A DNA stretch of 64,000 nt from Ewingella sp963519305 (lineage in GTDB: Bacteria; Pseudomonadota; Gammaproteobacteria; Enterobacterales; Enterobacteriaceae): assembly GCA_963519305.1 (NCBI GenBank), contig CAUQMS010000012.1:1-64000 (forward strand). Reading direction: 5' to 3'. Under the pieces are notes generated by a model. The model made no database searches. It was not told where the DNA came from and was given only the letters and a program-made list of their open reading frames with translations. Position numbers and translations under genes: made by a program. Shown here in pieces: positions 1-9,198 of this stretch (position 1 is its first letter; each line of letters begins with the position of its first letter).

Positions 1-63
1 AAGGATTTAAGGATTTAAGGATTTAAGGATTTAAGGATTTAAGGATTTAAGGATTTAAGGATT
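1..63. repeat. Octamer tandem repeat (AAGGATTT)n
   Basis: Seven full copies of AAGGATTT followed by a 7-nt partial copy run from the first base of the window to position 63, without a mismatch. The tract starts at the window edge, so its true length is unknown. It ends about 100 bp upstream of the cytochrome b561 start. The unit length is not a multiple of three and the copies are identical, which is what slipped-strand repeats look like; it may lie in the promoter region of the next gene. Confidence 0.95.
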
Positions 64-163
64 CTATAAAAGTGATGAGAATTTTTATCGCTGATTGGTG
101 CTCTTAATGTGGCCTTAAGTGTTTATCGTTAGGGTGAGCCTAACTTTTTTTACTGAGCTCATC

Positions 164-727
164 ATGCGCACGAAATACGCTTCCCCTCAAATTTTCCTTC
201 ACTGGTTGATTTTTTTCCTGGTGGTAGGTACCTACGCTTCAATGCTGCTGAAAGGCGCGGTGCCTAAAGGGACCCCAGGCCGTGAGTATTTTAATCTCGT
301 CCATTACAGCTTGGGTTTTAGCGTACTGGTGCTGATGATTGTACGCCTGCTGGTAAAAGCCATGTATGTCACACCGGCTATTGAGCCGCCCGAACCGCGC
401 TGGCAGCATCTGGCGGCCCACGCTGCCCATGGCTTAATTTACCTGATGTTTATCAGCTTGCCGGTGCTGGGGGTGTTATCGATGTACTACAGCGGAAATC
501 ATTGGTTATTATTTGGCATGAATATGCCGCAGAGCGTGGTGCCGGATATTGCCCTGCAAAAGCAGCTTAAGGGCTTGCATGAGCTTATCGCAAACACGGG
601 ATACTATCTGATTGGGCTGCATGCTGCTGCCGCACTGTTTCATCATTATGTGTTGCGGGATAATGCGCTGGTACGGATGATGCCGGGGAAATCAAAACGG
701 GGTTCTGACGCAACTTACCGAAAATAA
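164..727 (+). CDS. cybB: Cytochrome b561 (CybB-type)
   Basis: Predicted inner-membrane dihaem b-type cytochrome of about 187 residues, the normal size of the CybB family, which moves electrons between the quinone pool and other acceptors (E. coli CybB has superoxide:ubiquinone oxidoreductase activity). Four hydrophobic segments are visible, and histidines sit where haem ligands are expected (HWL near the N-terminus, LVHYSLGF, LHELIANTG, GLHAAAALFHHY). The frame is open from a GTG at 119, but the ATG at 164 begins the family-like sequence MRTKYASPQIFLHW, so I chose it; neither start has a strong Shine-Dalgarno. The gene stands alone, downstream of the octamer repeat and in the same orientation as the following regulator. 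Confidence 0.85.
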   Translation: MRTKYASPQIFLHWLIFFLVVGTYASMLLKGAVPKGTPGREYFNLVHYSLGFSVLVLMIVRLLVKAMYVTPAIEPPEPRWQHLAAHAAHGLIYLMFISLPVLGVLSMYYSGNHWLLFGMNMPQSVVPDIALQKQLKGLHELIANTGYYLIGLHAAAALFHHYVLRDNALVRMMPGKSKRGSDATYRK

Positions 728-833
728 CGGGCACCCCAGAGGGCAAACAAGCAACAATGTGCTTTTCGCCGTCTGACCTCACAAAAATCATGGGAACTAT
801 GGTCAATCTGTGCGCAACGGCGGGGCTAAACTT

Positions 834-864
834 CAATAATGCAACAGTGTTTGTTATATTATTG
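834..864. promoter_or_regulatory. Inverted repeat upstream of the Rrf2 regulator
   Basis: CAATAATGCAACA (834-846) is mirrored by TGTTATATTATTG (852-864) with 11 of 13 matches around a 5-nt centre. Inside it, TGCAA-N9-TTATA has the same geometry as the two TGCAA-N9-TTGCA dyads between oqxA and rarA. It lies about 75 bp upstream of the regulator start. Autoregulation by the Rrf2 protein is inferred. Confidence 0.5.
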
Positions 865-938
865 CCTATTGACGTTCATCGTTCTGGCATTTTCAACCGC
901 CAGCTTACCCTAAGAACTTCGTCTCTCAGGACAATGAC

Positions 939-1409
939 ATGTTAGATTTTCGCTTTCCGACAGCAATGCAAATGGTACTCAGCGTCGCCGTGGCCGAAAA
1001 GGTCGGCATACGCTCCACCAGTGCGGTTCTTGCCGCCAGTCTGGAAGCTAACCCGAGTTTTATTCGCAAGCTGATGGTCCCGCTGACCCGCAGCGGCATT
1101 ATTGTATCGACGCTGGGCCGAACCGGCTCTATCCATCTTGGCCGTCCGGCTAATGAAATTACCCTGCGTGATATTTACACCGCTGTAATTGATGATAAGC
1201 GCATCTGGGCAGCCCGTCCGGAAGTACCGGCACGTTGTCTGGTGAGTGCTAATGCCTGCTGGTATTTCAAATCGGTAGTGAGTGAAGCGGAAGAGGCGTC
1301 GCTGGAAGTGCTGGCGCGTCACACCGTGGCAGATGCGCTGGCGCAGTTCGAGTGTAACGACAAACGCGTTTGCACCGGTGAAGTCCGGGAAGCTACGGCA
1401 GACAAATAA
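939..1409 (+). CDS. oqxR: Rrf2-family transcriptional regulator (OqxR-like)
   Basis: A 156-residue protein with the N-terminal winged helix of Rrf2 regulators (residues ~5-65: MQMVLSVAVAEK, then LAASLEANPSFIRKLM as recognition region) followed by the wing GIIVSTLGRTGSIHLGRP. Cysteines at ~99 (ARCLV) and ~107 (NACWYF) are spaced differently from the three-cysteine iron-sulphur motif of IscR/NsrR, so a cluster is uncertain. It lies tail-to-tail with oqxB across a terminator. Klebsiella has the same neighbourhood rarA-oqxA-oqxB-oqxR, where OqxR represses the pump; the name rests on that synteny. An AGGA motif precedes the ATG. Dyads of one common type flank both ends of the locus and are the likely operators. 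Confidence 0.75.
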   Translation: MLDFRFPTAMQMVLSVAVAEKVGIRSTSAVLAASLEANPSFIRKLMVPLTRSGIIVSTLGRTGSIHLGRPANEITLRDIYTAVIDDKRIWAARPEVPARCLVSANACWYFKSVVSEAEEASLEVLARHTVADALAQFECNDKRVCTGEVREATADK

Positions 1410-1451
1410 TTCAGCGCTTTGTTTTTGGGTATAATTAATCCATTCAGGTAT

Positions 1452-1485
1452 AAAAAAAGGTCGGGTATAAAACCCCGACCTTTTT
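1452..1485. terminator. Bidirectional intrinsic terminator
   Basis: GGTCGGG (1459-1465) pairs with CCCGACC (1474-1480), flanked by an A-tract on the left and a T-tract on the right. It lies between the converging regulator gene and oqxB and can terminate both. Confidence 0.85.
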
Positions 1486-1501
1486 GCTTTCTGGCGAACT
1501 G

Positions 1502-4500
1502 TCAGACAGTCACGGCGTCAGCACGTACTTTGCGTGTTACCAGACGTCGCAGCGCCACGTAAAACACCGGCGTCAGGAACAGACCAAACAGTGTCACACC
1601 CAACATGCCGGAGAACACGGTGATACCCGTGACACCGCGTACTTCGGCGCCCGCACCATGCCCTAAGATCAGCGGGATAGTTCCGGCGATAAAGGCAATT
1701 GACGTCATAACGATTGGCCGCAGACGCAAGCGGCAGGCTTCCAGCGCTGCTTCAACAATGCCTTTACCCTGCATCTCCAGTTCGCGGGCGAACTCGACAA
1801 TCAGGATGGCATTCTTACAGGCAAGACCCATCAGCACCACTAACCCGACCTGCACGAAGACGTTATTATCCCCGCCGGTCAGCCACACACCGAACAGGGC
1901 GGAGAGCATGGTCATTGGTACAATCAGGATCACCGCCAGCGGCAGCGTCCAGCTTTCATACAGCGCGGCCAGTACCAGGAAGGCCAGCAGTATGGCCACC
2001 GGGAAGACAATCAGCGCCGCATGTCCCTGGGTAGATTGCTGATAACTCAGGTCCGTCCATTGAATATTCATGCCGTTGGGCAGCAGCTTCTGCGCCAGCC
2101 CGGCGACTTCAGTCATCGCTTCGGTTGAAGAGAGCACGCGTGGATCGGCATCGCCGATAATGTCCGCCGCCGGATAACCGTTGTAGCGGATAACCGGATC
2201 CGGCCCGTAGGTGGTGATGATGTTGACCATACTGCCGATCGGCACCATTTCACCTTTATCATTACGGGTACGCAGGTTGGCGATGTCCTCGACGCTCTGA
2301 CGGTAAGGGCCGTCAGCCTGCGCCATCACTTTCCAGGTGCGGCCATAGCGGTTGAAATCATTAATGTATGACGAACCGAGATAGGTCTGCAGCGTGCTGA
2401 ACAGTTCGTCCAGTGACACGCCCTGAGCTTTCGCTTTATCGCGGTCAATTTTCGCGTCCAGCTGCGGCACGTTAGCCTGATAAGAGGAGATGGGGAAGCC
2501 CATGCCCGGCGTCTGCATAATGGCGCCCGACATCGTGTTGATGGCCGTTTGCAATGCGCCGTAACCGAGCCCTGCGCGGTCCTGAATATAGAGCGAATAG
2601 CCCGAACCCTGACCTAAACCGAGGATCGGTGGCGGCATAATCGAGAACGCAAACCCTTCCTGTAGCTGCGAAATCTTAGCGTTGATTTCCGCATTGATCG
2701 ACGCAGCAGTGCGAGTACGTTCATTCAGCGGTTTCAGCGCGAAGAACACCGTGCCGGTATTTGGCGTATTGGTGAACTGCAAGGCGTTCAGGCCGGGGAA
2801 GGCGATGGCATCGCTGACGCCGTCCACGCCCAGCCCGATGGCGCTCATTTTGCGGATCATGGCATCCGTTCGTTCCAGCGACGCGCCTTCCGGCATTTTT
2901 ACGCCACCGATCAGATAGAGTTTATCCTGGGTCGGAATGAAACCGCCCGGCACCGCTTTAAACATAAAGGCAGCGGCGCACAGCAGCACCACGTAGACCA
3001 TAAACACTGCGCCACGGCGGCTCAGTGCGCGGGAAACCGCATGCTGATAACGCTCTGAGCTCTTATTGAAGAAGCGGTTGAACGGACGGAACAGCCAGCC
3101 GAACAGCCGGTCGATGATGCGGGTCGGGATATCTTTCTTCGCGCCGTGGGGTTTCAGTAACAGCGCCGCCAGTGCAGGGGAGAGCGTCAGGGAGTTGATG
3201 GCCGAGATAACAGTAGAAATGGCAATCGTCACCGCAAACTGCTTATAGAACTGACCGGTCACGCCTGACAGGAACGCCATCGGCACGAACACGGCGCACA
3301 GCACCAGCGCGATGGCGATAATCGGCCCCGAAACTTCCCGCATGGCCTGATGCGCCGCCGCCAGCGGACTCAGCCCTTCTTCGATATTTCGCTCGACGTT
3401 CTCCACCACCACAATGGCATCATCCACCACGATCCCTATCGCCAGCACCAGTCCAAACAGGCTCAACGTATTGAGCGAGAAACCAAGCAGATAGAGCACG
3501 CTGAACGTCCCGACGATGGAAATCGGCACGGCCAGCAGGGGGATGATTGACGCCCGCCAGGTTTGCAGGAACAGAATAACCACCAGCACCACCAGCAATA
3601 CGGCTTCCAGCAGGGTATGGACTACCGCGCTGATAGAATCACGCACAAATACCGTCGGGTCATAAGGCGCTTTCCACGTCATGCCATCCGGAAAGCGGGT
3701 AGCCAGTTCGCCCATCTTGGCGCGGACGGCGTCAGACAGGTCGATGGCGTTAGAACCGGGTGCCTGGAAGATACCAATCCCCACCGCGTCTTTATTATTG
3801 AGCTGTGAACGCAGCGCGTAGCTGCCTGAACCCATTTCGATGCGTGCCACGTCGCGTAAACGCACAATGGTGCCGTCATCGCTGGTTTTCAGGATGATAT
3901 TGCCGAACTCCTCCTCATTTTGCAGGCGGCCCTGCGCGTTGATAGAGAGCAGATAGTCACTTTTAGTCGGCATCGGTTCCGCGCCTAGCTGACCGGCAGA
4001 AACCTGCACGTTCTGCTCACGCATGGCCGCGACCACATCCGAGGCGGTCAGGCCGCGGGAAGCGACTTTATTCGGATCCAGCCAGACACGCATGGCGTAT
4101 TCGCCGGCACCAAAAATCTGGACCTGTCCGACGCCCGGCAGACGCGCCAGCTCATCTTTGACTTTCAGCGTGGCGTAGTTGCTCAGATAGAGTGAATCAT
4201 ACTTGCCGGAAGGGGAAACCAGATGCACCACCAGCGTCAGGGTAGGGGACTGCTTCTGCGTGGTGATCCCCTGCCGGATGACATCCTCAGGCAGCCTTGC
4301 CTGCGCCTGTGACACGCGGTTTTGCACCTGAACCTGCGCCTGATCCGGGTCAGTGCCCGGACGGAACGTCACGGTGGTCACGAGCACGCCGTCGGAACCT
4401 GCAACGGATTTCATGTACATCATGTTTTCGACGCCGTTGATCGACTCTTCCAGCGGCGTTGCCACGGTTTCAGCGATCACTTTCGGGTTGGCACCCGGAT

Positions 4501-4651
4501 AGACGGCGCGCACCTGCACGCTCGGCGGAACCACGTTCGGATATTCACTGACCGGCAGCAGCGGAATAGAGATCACACCACCAACGAAAATCAGTATCGA
4601 CAGCACCGCCGCAAAAATGGGCCTGTCGATGAAAAAGCGGGAAAAGTCCAT
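1502..4651 (-). CDS. oqxB: RND multidrug efflux transporter OqxB
   Basis: A 1049-residue inner-membrane RND pump of normal family length. It uses the proton gradient to export drugs through a trimeric assembly with the OqxA adaptor and an outer-membrane channel. Visible hallmarks are the N-terminus MDFSRFFIDRPIFA, the GAGEYAMRVWLDP porter segment, the transmembrane stretch LGLVLAIGIVVDDAIVVVEN carrying the paired aspartates of the proton relay, a second six-helix half, and GLACKNAILIVEFA. The sequence follows Klebsiella OqxB closely. oqxA ends 20 bp upstream, so the two form one operon. No outer-membrane channel gene is present, so a TolC-type channel elsewhere is inferred. Confidence 0.95.
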   Translation of the reverse strand: MDFSRFFIDRPIFAAVLSILIFVGGVISIPLLPVSEYPNVVPPSVQVRAVYPGANPKVIAETVATPLEESINGVENMMYMKSVAGSDGVLVTTVTFRPGTDPDQAQVQVQNRVSQAQARLPEDVIRQGITTQKQSPTLTLVVHLVSPSGKYDSLYLSNYATLKVKDELARLPGVGQVQIFGAGEYAMRVWLDPNKVASRGLTASDVVAAMREQNVQVSAGQLGAEPMPTKSDYLLSINAQGRLQNEEEFGNIILKTSDDGTIVRLRDVARIEMGSGSYALRSQLNNKDAVGIGIFQAPGSNAIDLSDAVRAKMGELATRFPDGMTWKAPYDPTVFVRDSISAVVHTLLEAVLLVVLVVILFLQTWRASIIPLLAVPISIVGTFSVLYLLGFSLNTLSLFGLVLAIGIVVDDAIVVVENVERNIEEGLSPLAAAHQAMREVSGPIIAIALVLCAVFVPMAFLSGVTGQFYKQFAVTIAISTVISAINSLTLSPALAALLLKPHGAKKDIPTRIIDRLFGWLFRPFNRFFNKSSERYQHAVSRALSRRGAVFMVYVVLLCAAAFMFKAVPGGFIPTQDKLYLIGGVKMPEGASLERTDAMIRKMSAIGLGVDGVSDAIAFPGLNALQFTNTPNTGTVFFALKPLNERTRTAASINAEINAKISQLQEGFAFSIMPPPILGLGQGSGYSLYIQDRAGLGYGALQTAINTMSGAIMQTPGMGFPISSYQANVPQLDAKIDRDKAKAQGVSLDELFSTLQTYLGSSYINDFNRYGRTWKVMAQADGPYRQSVEDIANLRTRNDKGEMVPIGSMVNIITTYGPDPVIRYNGYPAADIIGDADPRVLSSTEAMTEVAGLAQKLLPNGMNIQWTDLSYQQSTQGHAALIVFPVAILLAFLVLAALYESWTLPLAVILIVPMTMLSALFGVWLTGGDNNVFVQVGLVVLMGLACKNAILIVEFARELEMQGKGIVEAALEACRLRLRPIVMTSIAFIAGTIPLILGHGAGAEVRGVTGITVFSGMLGVTLFGLFLTPVFYVALRRLVTRKVRADAVTV

Positions 4652-4671
4652 GAGTCAGGATCCTGTGAGGC

Positions 4672-5883
4672 TTATTGGGAAACGGTTGGCGCGGCGTTAG
4701 CAGCAATCATCGCAACAGGTTTGGCGTCAACCGGCATCCCCGGCATAAACACTTTCTGTACACCGTCGATAATCACTTTATCGCCACTGACTAAGCCTTT
4801 TTGCACAATGCGCAGACCGGCGTACTGGCGGCCTACAACCACATCACGACGCTGGGCTTTGCCCTCTTTATCCACCACGTAAACGTATTTACGGTCCTGA
4901 TCGGTGAGTATCGCGCGGTCGTTAATCAGCGTGGCGTTGAACTGCGGGCTGCCCGGCATCTGGACGCGGGCAAACAGCCCCGGGGTAAAGCGGCGATCGC
5001 CGTTGTCGAGCACCGCACGCATGCGGATAGTGCCGGTGCCTGAGTTCAGCTGGTTGTCGGTGAAATCGACATAACCGGTGTGCGGATATCCTTCTTCGCC
5101 TGCCAGCGCGACTTTAACCGGCAGTTTGGTGCCCGGATCGGCAATGTGCTGACCGTTGCGCGCCAGTGTCTGATAGCGCAGGAAGGTTTCCTCATCGACA
5201 TCAAAGTAGACGTACACCTTGTCCTGGGACACCAGTGTAGTCAGCACACTGGCGCTGTCCCCGGCGGTGACCAGATTACCGGCAGTTATCATCGCGCGGC
5301 TGGCGCGGCCATCGATCGGGGCAGTGACCTGAGTGAAGTCCAGATTGAGCTGCGCCATATCCAGCTGGGCCTGCGCGGCCAGTACGTCGGACTGCGCCTG
5401 TGACGCCGCAGATTTACGCTGCTCCCAGATTTCCGTTGAAACTGCCTGAGTTCCAATCAGTTTCTCAGTACGCCCTGACTCGCTGCGGGTCAGGCTGGCC
5501 TGATTGCGGGCGCGCACTAACTCGGCCTGCGCCTGCTCGCGGGCGGCGCGGTAAGTACGGTCATCAATGGTGAACAGCACCTGACCCTTTTTCACTTCCT
5601 GACCTTCGGTGTAATTCACTTTGTCGATATAACCGGAAACCCGCGGGCGCAGCTGTACGCTCTGCACCGCTTCAATCCGGCCATTAAAATCGTCCCACTG
5701 ACTGATGGGCTGAACCACTACGTCCGCGACGCTGACCGCCGGTGCCGGAGGGGGGGCATTCTGTGCCACACTTTTGTCGCAGCCGCTAAGCAGGGCGACT
5801 AACAGCGACACGGCTGAAAGTTGCAGCGCCATAAGGGAACCGCGACGGCCCCGTTGAACCAGGGAATTTTGCAGGTTTAGCAT
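4672..5883 (-). CDS. oqxA: RND efflux periplasmic adaptor OqxA
   Basis: Membrane-fusion protein linking OqxB to the outer-membrane channel. The N-terminus is a lipoprotein signal ending in LVALLSGC, so the mature protein is probably lipid-anchored. Lipoyl halves (RPRVSGYIDKVNYTEGQEVKKG and the VTAPIDGRASRAM region), a coiled-coil hairpin rich in Ala, Gln and Glu, and beta-barrel and membrane-proximal domains follow in family order. The frame stays open upstream to 6087, but the ATG at 5883 gives a 403-residue protein that begins just before the signal peptide and has a GGA motif nearby, so it is preferred. It is first gene of the oqxAB operon, with a predicted promoter overlapping an operator-like dyad. 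Confidence 0.93.
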   Translation of the reverse strand: MLNLQNSLVQRGRRGSLMALQLSAVSLLVALLSGCDKSVAQNAPPPAPAVSVADVVVQPISQWDDFNGRIEAVQSVQLRPRVSGYIDKVNYTEGQEVKKGQVLFTIDDRTYRAAREQAQAELVRARNQASLTRSESGRTEKLIGTQAVSTEIWEQRKSAASQAQSDVLAAQAQLDMAQLNLDFTQVTAPIDGRASRAMITAGNLVTAGDSASVLTTLVSQDKVYVYFDVDEETFLRYQTLARNGQHIADPGTKLPVKVALAGEEGYPHTGYVDFTDNQLNSGTGTIRMRAVLDNGDRRFTPGLFARVQMPGSPQFNATLINDRAILTDQDRKYVYVVDKEGKAQRRDVVVGRQYAGLRIVQKGLVSGDKVIIDGVQKVFMPGMPVDAKPVAMIAANAAPTVSQ

Positions 5884-6065
5884 TATTTTTATTTCCAGTG
5901 AGTAAACCTTCCGAGGCAATACACCCGTTCCTGTCATCCGGGTAACGTCCTTTGCCTGAAGGGTTTTTGTCCGAATTGCGTCGTTCACTGACACAACTTT
6001 GCTGCGAGAAAAATGAGGAAGTGCTAAATTTAAGGTATCAATGAAAGATACATTAATTCGGAGGG

Positions 6066-6112
6066 ATTGTAGGGAGCGGCTTATCAAAGTGCAAGAATTA
6101 CTGTTGCACTTT
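6066..6112 (-). promoter_or_regulatory. Predicted oqxA promoter overlapped by a perfect dyad
   Basis: On the minus strand TTGCAC (6094-6089) and TACAAT (6071-6066) are spaced by 17 bp and read toward oqxA. The -35 box is part of a perfect inverted repeat AAAGTGCAA-N9-TTGCACTTT (6086-6112). A protein bound there would block polymerase, which suits repression by the Rrf2 protein, though an activator site cannot be excluded. Confidence 0.65.
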
Positions 6113-6172
6113 ATGTGCTCTTTTTCAGGGAGTGGCGTGGTGAGGAAAATGACTCTACACTGAGATAAGTTT

Positions 6173-6195
6173 AATGCAACAATAATACTTGCATT
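6173..6195 (+). promoter_or_regulatory. Second TGCAA-N9-TTGCA dyad upstream of rarA
   Basis: AATGCAA (6173-6179) and TTGCATT (6189-6195) form a perfect inverted repeat with the same 9-nt centre as the oqxA dyad, 84 bp upstream of the rarA start. The core TGCAA/TTGCA is identical in the two sites. Confidence 0.6.
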
Positions 6196-6278
6196 TAGAG
6201 GCGGATCCCGTCAGGCTAAAAACAGAACAAGACAACTACCCCACATCACTTACGTTGCTGCAAGGCGGGAGAGAGACC

Positions 6279-6638
6279 ATGAAAACGGCTGATTTTATTC
6301 ACGATTTAACTGATTGGATCGACAAAAACCTCGAAGAGCGGCTGGATATCAACACCGTCGCCGAGCGGGCAGGGTACTCTAAATGGTATCTGCAACGGAT
6401 GTTTAAAGAACACACCGGCTCTGCGCTGGGTGAATATATCCGTGCAAAAAAACTGAATATTTCGGCTGAAAGACTGGCCAACAGCGGCGAGCCTATCGTC
6501 AATGTGGCGATTTCACTGGGGTTCGACTCCCAGCAGTCCTTTAACCGTAGCTTCAAACGTCAGTTTGGACAGACTCCGGGTGACTGGCGCAAAACCCTGC
6601 ACAGTCAGCCGGAACGCAGTGCCTGCATGTGCAGCTAA
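6279..6638 (+). CDS. rarA: AraC-family transcriptional activator RarA
   Basis: A short, 119-residue AraC/XylS regulator made of little more than the DNA-binding domain, the size of MarA, SoxS, Rob-N and RarA. Two helix-turn-helix units are visible: INTVAERAGYSKWYLQRMFK (residues ~21-40) and the second around VNVAISLGFDSQQSFNRSFK, followed by the family signature FGQTPGDWR. It is divergent from oqxA, as in Klebsiella, where RarA activates oqxAB and broad multidrug resistance. The open frame starts at 6189, but the ATG at 6279 follows a GGGAGAGAG Shine-Dalgarno and gives the family-typical N-terminus. Confidence 0.88.
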   Translation: MKTADFIHDLTDWIDKNLEERLDINTVAERAGYSKWYLQRMFKEHTGSALGEYIRAKKLNISAERLANSGEPIVNVAISLGFDSQQSFNRSFKRQFGQTPGDWRKTLHSQPERSACMCS

Positions 6639-6660
6639 CAGTTCAGACCCTCGTGTAGCA

Positions 6661-6694
6661 ACGCCCGGCCTCTCCGACCGGGCGTGTTCGTTTT
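6661..6694 (+). terminator. Probable rarA terminator
   Basis: ACGCCCGG (6661-6668) pairs with CCGGGCGT (6678-6685), followed by the T-rich GTTCGTTTT. It lies 22 bp after the rarA stop. The T-run is interrupted, so it is only moderately convincing. Confidence 0.6.
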
Positions 6695-6813
6695 ATATCA
6701 TCACCCTCAATACCACGCAGACAGCTCTCTGCACTGAAGCCCTTCAAATTCGTTGTATCCCCTTGCTGACCTTTGCCGTGAAGTGATCACGGTCATCCGT
6801 GACCGGGCCGGGT

Positions 6814-9198
6814 TCAGCCTTTTATTGCCTGCAAAATGCCGCCGAGCTGCTGTTTCTGCTGCGGGCTGATTTCGCGTCCAGCGCAATAGCCGGTGTTGCG
6901 GATGATGACCTCGTTGAGGGCCACCAGCCAGTCGTAGATATAGAACGCGGTATTATTGGCAGGTGCCAGCGTCAGTTTGGTCAGGCGCTGGGTGGTGCTC
7001 CAGGTTTTCACCGGCTTGGCGAAGATTTTATGCCCGCGGTTGATACGGCTGTCCGGGCGCTGCGACTCGTCAATATTGAGAAAGCCCAGCCAGGCGACAA
7101 AATCGCCCATCACCGTTAACGCGCGTGAAACCTGACGATCGGCCTGGCTTTCGGCGCTGGTGCTGCTCAATGGCGTCTCTTCAAGAATCGCGATCAGTTT
7201 GCCCGCCACATCCATACGAATACCAGCGGTGATCATCTCTTCGACCAACATCTCAACGCCCGGTTTGCCAATACCGAGCAGGTCTACCAGCGGCGCGTTG
7301 TCGGGCAAGCTGCGCAAATGGTTGACCCAGTGGTGCTGGGCTTTACGGGCGAAATCCGTTTCTGCTGCGACGGGCAGGGTAACGTCTTCGGTCACCACGT
7401 CTTCTGACGGGTCTTCGCTAAACAGATCAATGCTGATGCCGATACCAAAGGTTTCAATGACCGGCGGCGCGGTTGTCCCTGTTTTATGTAACGCGGCCAC
7501 GGGCTGCGCGTTGAACGGTTGCAGATAGAGACGGCGAAGTTCTTCGCGTGCAGGCAGCAGGCGTTCCAGCAGCTCACCGTGAACACCGGCGCGAGTTTGC
7601 AGCGCTTTTAACAAACTTTCTGCGATGCGCTGTTTCTGCGGGAGTTCCTCATCGGCGGGGGACTGATGCCAGCTCCCCAGCAGATTTTCTGCCAGTTCGC
7701 GGCGGACTCCATCCCGCTGTTCCGTCAGACGGGCGCGCTTATTTTGCGCCGTCACTTCCGCAGTTAACCACGTTGCCATACGTTCGATGCCGCGTTTGTC
7801 CATCGCCAGCATGGTGCCCCATGCGTCTCCCGGCGTACCCACATAGCGCTGCACGGCTTCGTCGAAATGTTCGCCGTGGGTGATGCGCTGATCAAACGGC
7901 GTCAGCGCCCAGATAAGGCCGGGTTTGCGGCGGCTGCGCACCTGCGCATTCTCGCCCTGCGTCTGTTTTACCCAGTGATCCAGCGCCTTGCCGACCCGCT
8001 TCACTGACTCCCGGCTTCCCGCCGCCGTACAGACCATCAGCAAATTGACCTGCTGGCTGTCGGTGTAGCGTTCCAGCAGGCAGGCATTTTTAGCCTGTAG
8101 CAGGGCAGGCGAGAGCAGGCTGTGCGGACGGCTCAGGGTCTGGGTATCGATATCGGCAGGGAAAGTCAGCAGATCGACTTGTTCGAACAGCGCTTCCTGC
8201 GGCGCAGACATCAGCGGCACCAGCAGTTCCACGCTGAGCAGCGCCAGATCCGCCAGGGCTATCTCAAACGGTGTGCCTGCTTTACCGTTTTCCAGCGGAC
8301 ACACCATGACAGTTTGACCGTGACTTTCTGTTTCGAATTCACCACTTAACGTAAGCGGACTCATGATCCCGTCGGCGGGCAGAAGATGGTCGTCAACCAG
8401 CACGCTGAGCGGCGCGAGAAGCTGCGCTGCACAGCCTGACTGTTGCAGTGCATGGGCAAAGTGACGGTAGAAAGCCGTGGTATGGGCAGCCTCACCCCAC
8501 AGCACCGAGAACAGACGTGCACGGTCGTCCACGCTCAGACAGGGCGCAAGATCGACAGCAGCTGGCCAGAAATGCAGGGCGCGCGGTTTGTCCGCTTTGG
8601 CATCAAAGCGCGCCATCGCGTCCCACAGGGCCACCACGTCGTCACCGGTCAGGCCGTCAACCGCGTGCGGCTGGCGGTGCATCGACAGGCTGTGAAGGTG
8701 GGTGAGGATCTGCTGTTGGTCCCACGGAACCGGGTCATGGGCTGCACTCAGGGCCGCGATTTTGATCAGCTCCGCTTCGCTGAGCAGCGTCAGCTGCACC
8801 GGCCACTGCGGGTCAATGATATCGGCCTGACGGCTGAAACGCGTGATCACACCGCTGGCCTGATCGCCCGGATTAATATGGCTGACATAATCCAGAATGT
8901 GGTTGCCGAGCAGCGTCTCGATACGGCCATTCTCTCCGGCCAGCAGGGCGTTCATCAGGTGAGACTTCCCGGCCTGCGACTGACCATAAAGGCCGATTCC
9001 GGGATTGTGGGATTCTGAGATGCTGAGATTGTTGGCTTTATGCCGCTGGCGGCGAAGCTTCAGTAACAACCGGTCGGCTTCCATATGCAAACGCGGCGAA
9101 TGCTGACGGTTTTCATCTATCCAGGACATCGCCTGACTGATGCCCGCCACGATGGACTGAAACTCACCGGTCAGTGGTTGATTTTTTATCGAATTCAT
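6814..9198 (-). CDS. srfC: SrfC-like P-loop NTPase, putative virulence factor
   Basis: A 794-residue protein, last in the srfABC operon. A Walker A motif is at residues 72-79 (GQSQAGKS), preceded by a hydrophobic strand, so it should bind and hydrolyse GTP or ATP; the long helical remainder (Leu/Glu/Arg-rich) resembles dynamin-like or septin-like NTPases in general layout, but this is inference. No signal peptide is seen. Its ATG overlaps the SrfB stop by 4 bp, indicating translational coupling. The srf name comes from Salmonella, where these genes were identified as SsrB-regulated; their biochemical role is not established there. Family membership is clear from the SrfA-SrfB-SrfC order and lengths. 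Confidence 0.85.
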   Translation of the reverse strand: MNSIKNQPLTGEFQSIVAGISQAMSWIDENRQHSPRLHMEADRLLLKLRRQRHKANNLSISESHNPGIGLYGQSQAGKSHLMNALLAGENGRIETLLGNHILDYVSHINPGDQASGVITRFSRQADIIDPQWPVQLTLLSEAELIKIAALSAAHDPVPWDQQQILTHLHSLSMHRQPHAVDGLTGDDVVALWDAMARFDAKADKPRALHFWPAAVDLAPCLSVDDRARLFSVLWGEAAHTTAFYRHFAHALQQSGCAAQLLAPLSVLVDDHLLPADGIMSPLTLSGEFETESHGQTVMVCPLENGKAGTPFEIALADLALLSVELLVPLMSAPQEALFEQVDLLTFPADIDTQTLSRPHSLLSPALLQAKNACLLERYTDSQQVNLLMVCTAAGSRESVKRVGKALDHWVKQTQGENAQVRSRRKPGLIWALTPFDQRITHGEHFDEAVQRYVGTPGDAWGTMLAMDKRGIERMATWLTAEVTAQNKRARLTEQRDGVRRELAENLLGSWHQSPADEELPQKQRIAESLLKALQTRAGVHGELLERLLPAREELRRLYLQPFNAQPVAALHKTGTTAPPVIETFGIGISIDLFSEDPSEDVVTEDVTLPVAAETDFARKAQHHWVNHLRSLPDNAPLVDLLGIGKPGVEMLVEEMITAGIRMDVAGKLIAILEETPLSSTSAESQADRQVSRALTVMGDFVAWLGFLNIDESQRPDSRINRGHKIFAKPVKTWSTTQRLTKLTLAPANNTAFYIYDWLVALNEVIIRNTGYCAGREISPQQKQQLGGILQAIKG

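Noticed and set aside
939..1409. Reading the Rrf2 regulator as an iron-sulphur sensor like IscR or NsrR.
   Set aside because: The three-cysteine pattern of those proteins is not present; only two closely spaced cysteines are found in the corresponding region.
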